The position numbers and the translations under genes were made by a program. Shown piece by piece: positions 1 to 5,456 of a stretch of DNA of 5,456 nucleotides. A model generated the notes under the pieces. The model made no database searches, was not told the DNA's origin, and saw nothing but the letters and a program-made list of their open reading frames with translations. The stretch's first letter is position 1. Each line of letters begins with the position of its first letter. This stretch comes from an uncultured Candidatus Methylacidiphilales bacterium (GTDB taxonomy: Bacteria > Verrucomicrobiota > Verrucomicrobiia > Methylacidiphilales > CALFVM01): assembly GCA_937928665.1 (NCBI GenBank), contig CALFVM010000309.1, forward strand, positions 1 through 5,456. The letters are read 5' to 3'.

Positions 1-113
1 GCGTGCTTGGCACCTCCCGCCGGGTCGTCACCGTCTCTGTTGTTCCGGAACGCAACTCTGACGGGAAAATCACCCGCCCCAAGTTCACCATTCTGGAAAG
101 CCGCGACCTATGA
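1..113 (+). CDS. C-terminal end of an unidentified upstream protein (partial)
   Basis: This is the 3' end of a gene entering from the left edge, read in the frame starting at base 3 and closing with TGA at 111-113. About 36 residues are visible, ending in ...KFTILESRDL. The tail is mixed polar and hydrophobic with alternating valines (RRVVTVSVV), which suggests beta strands. No catalytic motif or membrane segment can be seen, and I cannot assign a family. The stop overlaps the next gene's start in an ATGA arrangement, so the two are very probably co-transcribed and translationally coupled. The frame choice rests on this overlap and on it being a continuously open frame. The frame starting at base 2 stops early, while the frame starting at base 1 runs on into the middle of the next gene and is less coding-like. 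Confidence 0.55.
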   Translation, partial: VLGTSRRVVTVSVVPERNSDGKITRPKFTILESRDL

Positions 114-724
114 AATCTCCTTGCCTCATCCTCTTGTTTGCCCTCTCGAACCTTCTGGCTGTTTCGGCTCAGGATCTTGGCTTTTTCAGTATCATCAACG
201 CGACCGGCAGCCCCCTGGAAATAGCGGTGGACGGGAAACCCTTTCCCCAACCGATCCCGGCCAACGTCGCCACGGGTGGAGTCGGTTTCGAGGTTGGTTC
301 GCATACCCTTCGCCTGTCCCACGAGGAACACGGTTCTGTTTCGCTTAATCTTAATCTTGTTAAAGAGACCTCTCCCATCGTGGTGATCTATCTGGAACAG
401 GAAAAACGCGGCGAAGACGTGAAACATAACCTGAAAGCCGAAACCGTCATAAATACCTCAACCGAAGAAAATGCCCTGCAGGTTCGCGCTGTCTACTTTG
501 GCCCTGAACCACGTTTGTCCGTGCGGGTCGATACCAAGGACACTCTTCTTCAAAAAGGGAAACCTGAAACCATTGCCAAGGGCTCTTTTCCTCAAATCGC
601 TGTCGGCGATCAGGTTGTTCTACAAATGGATGTTGAGGAGAGAACCAATTGGCTAGTTGCAATCACCGAGGCACCCGATGGAACCTTCGTTGCCATTCCA
701 ATCTTTGACCTTGTCTATCGTTAA
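110..724 (+). CDS. Secreted protein of unknown function, 204 aa
   Basis: The product is a small exported protein that I do not recognise. Residues 1-20 form a classical Sec signal peptide: a lysine at position 2, a hydrophobic core rich in Leu, Ile and Phe, then V-S-A before Q21 as a signal peptidase I site. Cys5 lies ahead of the hydrophobic core and is not a lipobox. The mature part is beta-rich and begins FFSIINATGSPLEIAVDGKP (residues 25-44). It continues with a glycine-containing G-S-H-T-L-R-L strand (63-69), a layout reminiscent of PEGA or DUF4397-type beta-sandwich domains; this is a resemblance only. A second beta-rich half covers about residues 110-204, with no cysteine pairs and no catalytic motif. 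The start is supported by the ATGA overlap with the preceding stop and by GGAAAG nine bases upstream. GC is lower than in the right-hand genes: two sampled blocks are 45-50%. It probably acts in the periplasm or on the cell envelope. Confidence 0.85.
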   Translation: MKSPCLILLFALSNLLAVSAQDLGFFSIINATGSPLEIAVDGKPFPQPIPANVATGGVGFEVGSHTLRLSHEEHGSVSLNLNLVKETSPIVVIYLEQEKRGEDVKHNLKAETVINTSTEENALQVRAVYFGPEPRLSVRVDTKDTLLQKGKPETIAKGSFPQIAVGDQVVLQMDVEERTNWLVAITEAPDGTFVAIPIFDLVYR

Positions 725-933
725 CCCCTTGGCCGTTGAACGTGCTCCCCCCGCCGCGGCTGTCGATGACTACCGAATTGGGCAAGAAAAGGCTCCCTCG
801 CCCTGACCCTTGACAAACTTCATGGTCTTCACGGTGAGATGCCTTTCTGGAAAGACAAAGCACGGGGGAAGCCATGGGTTCGGAGGGAGTGGGCCAAAGG
901 TCCAGAGGAGGCGCATGAGCCCGGCTAATGGCG

Positions 934-984
934 TGCCGTCGTGGGCGGTAATCCCCCCGGGAGGGCGAACCTCCGCGTGAGCCG
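934..984. repeat. REP-like palindromic repeat, copy 1
   Basis: This 51-base element reads TGCCGTCGTGGGCGG, then AATC and a C/G-rich centre, then GGGCGAACCTCCGCGTGAGC. The core folds as a perfect five-base stem, GGAGG (960-964) with CCTCC (970-974), around a GCGAA loop. A CGTGAGCC tail follows. The head, spacer, hairpin and tail recur in the same order in copy 2 about 190 bases downstream. The short stem-loop, fixed tail and position between convergent genes resemble REP elements mobilised by RAYT (TnpA_REP) proteins. That assignment is inferred from form, and no RAYT gene is in the window. Confidence 0.6.
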
Positions 985-1045
985 AAATTTCCTGTCGAGG
1001 CGATCTGTGCCCGCCGGGCTTGGGATGGAGAGGGCAAGGTGTCTC

Positions 1046-1069
1046 ACGCCAAGACGCCAAGACGCAAAG
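1046..1069. repeat. Tandem octamer repeat (ACGCCAAG x3)
   Basis: Three consecutive octamers read ACGCCAAG (1046-1053), ACGCCAAG (1054-1061) and ACGCAAAG (1062-1069). The last differs at one base. They sit between the two REP-like copies and are preceded by GTCTC. From general knowledge, similar CGCCAAG-type strings occur as dispersed intergenic repeats in GC-rich environmental bacteria. Their role is unknown to me, and I cannot test copy number from this window. Confidence 0.6.
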
Positions 1070-1124
1070 GGGGAAACAGGGGGAATGACGGACGCCGGAT
1101 AAGCAACGATACCTCAGAGACGGA

Positions 1125-1179
1125 TGCCCGTCGTGGGTAGCAATCTCAACCGGGAAGAGCGAACCTCCGTGTGAGCCCC
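1125..1179. repeat. REP-like palindromic repeat, copy 2 (diverged)
   Basis: This element aligns with copy 1 across its whole length with two single-base length differences. It shares CCGTCGTGGG, AATC, CCGGGA, GCGAACCTCCG and GTGAGCC, in the same orientation. The left arm of the hairpin has changed (GGGAAGAGCGAACCTCC), so the clean five-base stem of copy 1 is lost. A shorter similarity, TGCCCATCGTGCGGAGCCC at 1206-1224, may be the worn head of a third copy but is too brief to call. Confidence 0.55.
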
Positions 1180-1270
1180 ATTCGACGGATTTAACCCAAA
1201 GATAGTGCCCATCGTGCGGAGCCCAAACCCAGCCGACAGACGCGTCACGCGCCGGGCGTCGTCCGCGGGT

Positions 1271-2035
1271 TCACTGAGGGCTCCCCCCCTTCCGCAACAC
1301 CACCTCACAGATCGCCCGCACCGCCGCCTGGTGCGCTGCGACCCGCTGAGTCAGGGGAGCCCCCGATGGGGTCTCCACGGTGTAACACCGGCCCGTATGC
1401 TTTGCCGTCAGCCAAAAAGCTTCCGGCCAGTCCACCCGGTCCTGACGGCTGACCTCTTCCGCCGCATAGGAAATCACGCCGTCTCGGGCCGGGTGTCCAT
1501 CAATCTCCGTCGCCCGCTCCCGCGGCAAATAACCATCCGTTATCGCCAGCACCTCCCCGGCCCACGACTCCAGCCCATCCGCCAGAACCTCGTAGAGATA
1601 AACCCCCGCACTCTCCCAATCCTCATGCAGGCACACCGCCGTCGCAAACCGCCCAAGCTTGTCCAGGCAGGCTAGATGCCGTTGCGTCTCCACCGCCGCC
1701 CGCGCCCGGTAATCCCGGTTCAGATCAATCCCGAACCGGTTCGTCCGGCTCCCCACCGCATAACCCTCCGGATTGAGCAGCGGAAACATCACCAGCGTCA
1801 GCTTCTCCGGCCACTCGTCTTCTCGGAGCAATTCCAGCAACGCCAGCGGCCCGGCCGGCTCGTCCCCATGAATCCCTGCCGAAACATACAAAACCCCTGC
1901 CTCCGCCTGTCCTGCCCGGGTAAACCCGAGACAACACCTGCCCGGCTCTCCGCCCGGATCCAGCCGCTCAAACCCGGCCGCAGAGGCCGCTTCCACCAAA
2001 CTGGCGTGGAGCTCCGGAAGCCCGGGCAAATCCAT
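1271..2035 (-). CDS. M14-family zinc carboxypeptidase
   Basis: The product is a zinc metallopeptidase that should remove a terminal residue from, or cleave an amide in, a short peptide. Residue numbers count from an upstream GTG at 2044. The signature is complete: zinc ligands H59 and E62 in AGIHGDE, and H140 in CLHEDWES. Substrate-binding residues are NPEG (91-94), a probable R100, and N109-R110 in GIDLNRDY. The catalytic glutamate is E224 in YTVETPSG. No signal peptide is visible, so it is probably cytoplasmic. At about 255 residues it is a compact bacterial M14, closer to MpaA or REP34-like enzymes than to secreted digestive carboxypeptidases; the substrate is undetermined. I prefer ATG at 2035 (254 aa) because GAAGGTGG ends five bases before it. 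GTG at 2044 (257 aa), two bases after the helicase stop, is the alternative. Either start implies co-transcription with the helicase gene and probable translational coupling. A succinylglutamate desuccinylase/aspartoacylase-like role is less likely but possible. Confidence 0.88.
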   Translation of the reverse strand: MDLPGLPELHASLVEAASAAGFERLDPGGEPGRCCLGFTRAGQAEAGVLYVSAGIHGDEPAGPLALLELLREDEWPEKLTLVMFPLLNPEGYAVGSRTNRFGIDLNRDYRARAAVETQRHLACLDKLGRFATAVCLHEDWESAGVYLYEVLADGLESWAGEVLAITDGYLPRERATEIDGHPARDGVISYAAEEVSRQDRVDWPEAFWLTAKHTGRCYTVETPSGAPLTQRVAAHQAAVRAICEVVLRKGGSPQ

Positions 2036-2046
2036 ACACGCCACCT

Positions 2047-5000
2047 TCAGGGAATCTCAATCCAGCGGCCCGTCGCTGTCGAGTACAACGCCAGATGACA
2101 CATCTTCACCCCCGGCAACCGGAGCAGTGCCGTTCGATACGCCCCCAGTTGGGGCCCGTAGGTCTGCCTCAACCGTTCGGCCAACGCCTCTGCACTCTCG
2201 CCTTTGGACGGCCGGTCCGTTTTCCAATCCAAGACCAGCACCTCCTCAGACTTCGGCCCGGTCACGACGCAATCGACCACCCCATCCAACCACTCCTCTG
2301 CCGAGGCCGGGTCCAAAAACGGGATCTCGGTCAGCACGACCCGGCCCGGCTCCGACCACGACCGCCAAAAATCAGCTCCCAGCAATCGCCCCAACTCCTC
2401 CTCTGCCCGCGTTCCCAGACCCAGCTCCGCCGCCCGCTCCAAGGCCTGCTTCCCGTAAGCTTCCTGTTCCCCGGCACTGCCGCGCCACGGAAAATATTGC
2501 ATCGTCTCGTGCCACCAGTTCCCATAATCAATCCCCCCCACCGTTTGCTCAAACTCCGGCGGTTCCCGGTCATCGCCCGCCTCAGTTCCGTGGCCCAGCG
2601 AACTGGGACGGACCCTTCGGATGGGAGTCGGCGCGTAAATCGGTTCCGGTGTCAGCGGCTCCTCGCCCACGGCAACCGATGGCACCTCCGGCCAGCTCTG
2701 CCCGTCGCCGGGCGGAGGTTCACCCGCCAACCCAAGCACCTCGACAAACGTTCCCGTTGCAGATCCGGGCAAAAACGGCTGGCCCCTGCCATAGATCTCG
2801 CCTGGATCGGCCAAAACCAAATGCCGCTTGGCCCGGGTCATGGCCACATAGAGCAGGCGTGCGTTCTCCGCCACCTCCGCCGCCTCCGCATCATTGACCT
2901 CAATCCGGTCTTCTTTTTGCAACGTCACATGCAGACCGTCACTGGTCCGCTCCACGCGCGGATATTTTTCATTCAGGGAAGAAAACTTCCGCCCCAATCC
3001 GATCAGCACCACCACGTCCCACTCCAGCCCTTTGGCTTTGTGACAGTTAAGAAGCTGAATCGACTTTCCGATGGGCGCCAAAGGCAAAGGCCGATCCGCA
3101 CCCGTCCGCATCTCATCCAGCCACGCCCCCAGCGGTGTCCCGGCCGCCTCCGCCGCCGCGGCCTGATCCCGTAGCCAGTCCAGCGGCGCCAGGTCAAATC
3201 CGCCCGCACCCAGCCGGGCCTCCAATCCCAACCGCTCCCGGACCAGGTCCAGTGCCTGCGCCACCGGCTTCAGCCCGCTCCCCACCACCTCCTCACGCAA
3301 CCCCCGCAGCAGACTCAACGCCCGATCCATCTCAGGACATCCGGTGTCCCCGCTATGCGGTGCTACAAGCAGACAACCTGGGCGTGCTCGATGCGCCTGG
3401 GCCATGGCCACATCCGAAATCGCAAAAATCTCCCGCAGCACCCCGATCGTTTCAAACAGGTCATCCGGCCAAAGCAACACCCGGAGCGTGGCCAGCGGCC
3501 ACGAGAACGCCGGCAGTTGGCTCCGGGGCTTTTGCGAGGAAAGCCGCTCGATCGGCAAACCCACCGCGCTCATCGCGTTGCCAATCTGATCCAACCACTT
3601 GTTGCGGGGTGCCAGAACCGCGAGCGCATCCCACCGACTGATCCCCAGCCCGGCCAGTCCCTGCTGCCGTAACCAACGTCCCACCTGCCGGGCTTCATCG
3701 GTAATCCGCTCTTCAGGCTTTTGCTCGATCTCCGCGTCGGGCCGGGCCAACGCCAACCGGGTCACCTGCCCCGGATGAGCGTTCGGTTTCGGATCCAACC
3801 GGCGAAACTTCCCTTCCCCGCCCGGCTCTTCCCGCCCGGCCGGACCCGGATGAATCGGTCGCCCCTCGAAAACTCGGTTCACCGCGTCAATTCCCGCACG
3901 GGACAGCCGCATCGTTACCGAAAAGTTCAGTGCCTCCCCTCCATGCCCCCCGGCAAAAGCCCGCACCAACCGCTGATAATGCTGCAGGTTCCGTGCATCG
4001 CCGTAAATCGTCTGCTGATCATCCCCCACAAAACAAAAGCGACCCGGTTCCGGCGGCGCGGCTGCCGGGTTCCTCGGCCACTCGCCCACCACCGCACCCG
4101 GCGGCCGGACCAGCTCCAGCAACAGATCAAACATGTCCGGCTCGGTGTCTTGCGCTTCATCCAACAAAATAATCCAGCGCCTCGTCCGCATCTCATCCAC
4201 CATCCCCGCATCCGAAGCCAACTTCCGCCCTAAGTAGATCATGTCCTCATAAGTCATCCGCCCCCGCGCCAACCGATACTCCAGAAACCCCAGGGCCAAA
4301 AGTGCCGCCGCCCGCGCCAGACAGTGGCGATGAACCCGCCGGATCGGGGCCAGCACCTTCTCGACCAGATCCTTGAACGCCGCACTGCCATTGGTGATTT
4401 TCGGGATTGGCACGTAGCCCTCACCCGCTCGTAACCCCTCGGCAAAGCGGCGCATCAGCACCTGATTCTTCTCGTCATTAGACGCGCCCTTACCTCTGGG
4501 AACAAAGCCCAGGACCTCAGCAAAATTCGGGCTCACCACCCCCGGACTGACCTCAACCTCCAATAACTCCTCGGCCTCCGCTGCCGATACATTTGCCGCC
4601 AGATTCGCCACCTGCGCAAACGTCGTGTGCCGCGAGGCGGCCCGGAACCAATCATTATCCAAACAGCGGGCCAAAGTCCCTTCGTCCGAGATAAACTGGT
4701 CCCATAACAGAGGTTCCTCCACCTCCTCCAATAACTCGGCATCCGCCGGCAAGCCCAGCACCCCGCCATGCCGCCGCAGCAGCTCCAGGGTAAATCCGTG
4801 CAAGGTGCCGAAGAACGCCCCGTTCAACCGCCGCAGCCGTCGGGCCGTCAACTCAGATGTCGCTGTTCCGTCCCGTTGCAGTTCCTCCCGCGCCCGTACC
4901 CGCAGCTCCGCCGCCGCCGCCCGCGTATAAGTCACCACCGCCAGACGCCCCACCGGATCGTCCTCCCCGTCCTCACTCCTCCGGACCATCGATGCGATCC

Positions 5001-5130
5001 GGCGCACGATCGCCGTCGTCTTCCCCGCGCCGGCACTGGCCGAAACGCAAAAGTTCCGGTCCAGTTCATCCATGAACCGGCCACGATCCGCCGCGTCGGC
5101 TACGGGAAGGGTCGCAGGGTCAGCAGACAT
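2047..5130 (-). CDS. AddA/RecB-like UvrD-family helicase with C-terminal PD-(D/E)XK nuclease
   Basis: This 1027-residue protein is an ATP-dependent helicase-nuclease expected to unwind and resect double-strand DNA ends for recombination. SF1A motifs appear in order: Walker A ASAGAGKTT (31-39), Ia VVTYTRAAAAEL (65-76), Ib GTLHGF (108-113), II LLDEAQDTE (322-330), III VGDDQQTIYG (368-377), IV around VTMRLS (405-410), V HKAKGLEWDVV (697-707) and VI YVAMTRAK (761-768). The C-terminal RecB-type nuclease has H874 (GNWWHE), D953 (GVVDCV), D968 and K970 (LDWKTD), then YGPQLGAY (991-998), so the active site looks intact. It is shorter than typical AddA or RecB (about 1200 residues). Motif III lacks the usual RFRGA after IY. 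No Q motif is obvious. ATG at 5130 follows a GGGGG run with no well-spaced Shine-Dalgarno; Met20 (5073) is a possible later start. No AddB or RecC gene adjoins it, so the subgroup and partner are unsettled. The M14 peptidase gene follows directly. Confidence 0.92.
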   Translation of the reverse strand: MSADPATLPVADAADRGRFMDELDRNFCVSASAGAGKTTAIVRRIASMVRRSEDGEDDPVGRLAVVTYTRAAAAELRVRAREELQRDGTATSELTARRLRRLNGAFFGTLHGFTLELLRRHGGVLGLPADAELLEEVEEPLLWDQFISDEGTLARCLDNDWFRAASRHTTFAQVANLAANVSAAEAEELLEVEVSPGVVSPNFAEVLGFVPRGKGASNDEKNQVLMRRFAEGLRAGEGYVPIPKITNGSAAFKDLVEKVLAPIRRVHRHCLARAAALLALGFLEYRLARGRMTYEDMIYLGRKLASDAGMVDEMRTRRWIILLDEAQDTEPDMFDLLLELVRPPGAVVGEWPRNPAAAPPEPGRFCFVGDDQQTIYGDARNLQHYQRLVRAFAGGHGGEALNFSVTMRLSRAGIDAVNRVFEGRPIHPGPAGREEPGGEGKFRRLDPKPNAHPGQVTRLALARPDAEIEQKPEERITDEARQVGRWLRQQGLAGLGISRWDALAVLAPRNKWLDQIGNAMSAVGLPIERLSSQKPRSQLPAFSWPLATLRVLLWPDDLFETIGVLREIFAISDVAMAQAHRARPGCLLVAPHSGDTGCPEMDRALSLLRGLREEVVGSGLKPVAQALDLVRERLGLEARLGAGGFDLAPLDWLRDQAAAAEAAGTPLGAWLDEMRTGADRPLPLAPIGKSIQLLNCHKAKGLEWDVVVLIGLGRKFSSLNEKYPRVERTSDGLHVTLQKEDRIEVNDAEAAEVAENARLLYVAMTRAKRHLVLADPGEIYGRGQPFLPGSATGTFVEVLGLAGEPPPGDGQSWPEVPSVAVGEEPLTPEPIYAPTPIRRVRPSSLGHGTEAGDDREPPEFEQTVGGIDYGNWWHETMQYFPWRGSAGEQEAYGKQALERAAELGLGTRAEEELGRLLGADFWRSWSEPGRVVLTEIPFLDPASAEEWLDGVVDCVVTGPKSEEVLVLDWKTDRPSKGESAEALAERLRQTYGPQLGAYRTALLRLPGVKMCHLALYSTATGRWIEIP

Positions 5131-5250
5131 CCCCCAGACGCTAAAGGCAAAGCCGCGTCAGCGGAAGCCGATTTCCTGGGGTCACCAGACTTTTCAATTT
5201 TTTAACAAGGGACTACCGTTGTCCCTCCCCCTGGGCCAAACTTGAGTCCG
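5131..5250. promoter_or_regulatory. Divergent intergenic region, probable promoters for the helicase operon (-) and the right-hand gene (+)
   Basis: These 120 bases separate two divergently oriented starts, so both promoters probably lie here. An AT-rich patch at 5191-5207 (TTTTCAATTTTTTAACA) stands out from GC-rich surroundings and is the best promoter candidate, but I cannot place convincing -35 and -10 boxes. Next to it is an inverted repeat AGGGAC-N7-GTCCCT (5208-5226), a possible operator or RNA hairpin. No T-run follows that repeat on the + strand, and on the minus strand the A/T tract is offset, so it does not read as a terminator. A smaller inverted repeat, CTGG-N5-CCAG, lies at 5176-5188. 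Confidence 0.4.
5137..5159 (-). promoter_or_regulatory. Hairpin in the leader of the helicase mRNA, six bases before the start codon
   Basis: On the minus-strand transcript the leader can pair GACGC (5159-5155) with GCGTC (5141-5137) and GGC with GCC inside it, around a three-base loop and with a four-base TTTA bulge. The structure ends just before T-GGGGG-ATG. A competing four-base hairpin, CCGC-N4-GCGG (5164-5153), uses overlapping bases, so the two cannot form together. With no good Shine-Dalgarno sequence present, this structure could limit initiation. Regulation is inference. Confidence 0.3.
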
Positions 5251-5456
5251 ATGAGTCCAAACCTCTCCGACCTCACTCTCATCCCATTCGATGACCCATA
5301 CGAAGTCTGGGCCCACGCCCTCCCTGTGGCCGAGCTCGTCCCCCTGACCCGCGAAACCTACCGACCCCGCGACTCCACCGCCCTGCGCACGACTCAAAGC
5401 CTCGCCAAAGCCAGCCCCGGCCTCCCCCCCCCCGATATGACGACAATCCTTGCCCA
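5251..5456 (+). CDS. N-terminal part of an unidentified protein (partial, runs off the right edge)
   Basis: An open frame begins at ATG 5251 and stays open to the window end, giving 68 complete codons that start MSPNLSDLTLIPFDDPYEVW. Coding potential is good: nearly all third positions are G or C, as in the helicase gene, and it is divergent from that gene. There is no signal peptide or nucleotide-binding motif in the visible part, and I cannot assign a family. In particular, the GxxGxGKT-like motif or fold start often seen in AddB is not visible, so this cannot be claimed as the missing helicase partner. No clear ribosome site precedes the ATG. TTG at 5242 is an in-frame alternative, created by a TGAGTCC direct repeat (5243-5249 and 5252-5258). 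A run of ten C at 5424-5433 encodes part of L-P-P-P (58-61). If the run were one base shorter, the frame would meet TGA within two codons, so the reading after that point is less certain. Confidence 0.6.
   Translation, partial: MSPNLSDLTLIPFDDPYEVWAHALPVAELVPLTRETYRPRDSTALRTTQSLAKASPGLPPPDMTTILA

Larger units (their letters stand above)
725..1270. other. Repeat-rich non-coding region between convergent genes
   Basis: These 546 bases lie between the 3' ends of the secreted-protein gene (+) and the M14 peptidase gene (-). I find no credible gene. Open frames on the minus strand here translate to Pro/Arg/Gly-rich strings that run straight through the repeats. Visible content is a pair of REP-like repeats, an octamer tandem repeat and several short inverted repeats. 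The latter include TGGGCC-AAA-GGTCCA (890-904, one G-T pair), GCCCG-C-CGGGC (1009-1019), CGCGT-C-ACGCG (1241-1251) and the distant pair CGGCT (922-926) with AGCCG (980-984). None is followed by a T-run, so I do not call an intrinsic terminator for either gene, although the hairpins could protect or end transcripts from both sides. Confidence 0.7.

Noticed and set aside
7..348. Plus-strand 113-codon open frame at the left edge
   Set aside because: It overlaps the signal-peptide-bearing gene at 110-724 in a different frame. The ATGA junction supports the other frames for both genes here.
663..1060. Two overlapping minus-strand open frames (663-1037 and 770-1060)
   Set aside because: They run through the REP-like repeat and partly oppose the secreted-protein gene. 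The products are Pro/Arg/Gly-rich with no domain. Their AHAEVR phrase is simply the translated repeat, mirrored by AHTEVR in the frame across copy 2.
1239..1259. GACGCGTC palindrome and nearby GGCGTC as a terminator for the M14 gene
   Set aside because: The inverted repeats are short and GC-only, with no following T-run in the minus-strand direction.
725..1270. CRISPR array or tRNA in the repeat-rich region
   Set aside because: Only two diverged repeats with about 140 bases between them are present, with no regular spacers. No cloverleaf or T-loop sequence is visible.
1114..1308. Minus-strand 64-codon open frame
   Set aside because: It overlaps the 3' end of the M14 gene in another frame and continues into repeat copy 2. 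There is no recognisable motif.
2095..3174. Long + strand open frame (359 codons) opposite the helicase gene
   Set aside because: It is antisense to a gene with conserved helicase and nuclease motifs. Its translation is a low-complexity Arg/Pro/Gln-rich string with no motif, as expected from the complement of a GC-rich gene. The same applies to 2127-2897, 3135-3641, 3721-4233 and 4768-5205.
5208..5226. AGGGAC-N7-GTCCCT as an intrinsic terminator
   Set aside because: No gene ends here, and no T-run directly follows the stem on either strand. An operator or chance repeat is more likely.
5194..5397. Minus-strand 67-codon open frame beyond the helicase start
   Set aside because: It opposes the partial + strand gene, whose third-position GC bias is stronger. 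The translation is Gly/Val-rich without a motif, and it would fill the divergent promoter region.

Overview
The window is a stretch of moderately to highly GC-rich bacterial chromosome. Codon use in the main genes strongly favours G or C at third positions, and sampled 60-base blocks of the right-hand genes are 58-77% GC. Two kinds of dispersed intergenic repeat, a REP-like hairpin element and an ACGCCAAG octamer repeat, together with a small secreted orphan protein, fit an environmental bacterium of the Planctomycetota-Verrucomicrobiota sort. My best guess is Verrucomicrobiota. That is inference from style; no rRNA or phylogenetic marker is present.

Layout. At the left edge (1-113, + strand) is the tail of an unidentified gene. 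It overlaps, in an ATGA junction, a 204-residue secreted protein of unknown function (110-724, +). A 546-base non-coding region between convergent genes follows (725-1270). It holds two diverged copies of a REP-like repeat, a three-unit octamer repeat and several small inverted repeats. From 5130 down to 1271 a two-gene unit runs on the minus strand. Its first gene is a 1027-residue UvrD-type helicase fused to a C-terminal RecB-family PD-(D/E)XK nuclease (AddA/RecB-like). The second, almost touching it, is an M14-family zinc carboxypeptidase. A 120-base divergent intergenic region (5131-5250) separates the helicase from the start of an unidentified + strand gene that runs off the right edge.

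How the genes may work together. The helicase-nuclease is expected to process DNA double-strand ends for recombination or degrade foreign linear DNA, normally with an AddB or RecC partner. No partner is visible on either side within the window. The M14 peptidase is probably co-transcribed and translationally coupled, but no biochemical link to DNA processing is evident. The left-hand secreted-protein pair is a separate + strand unit with lower GC content. I see no tRNA, rRNA, CRISPR array, transposase or convincing intrinsic terminator. The window does not clearly show an undescribed system. The best leads are the orphan AddA-like protein paired with a peptidase, and the repeat-rich convergent intergenic region.
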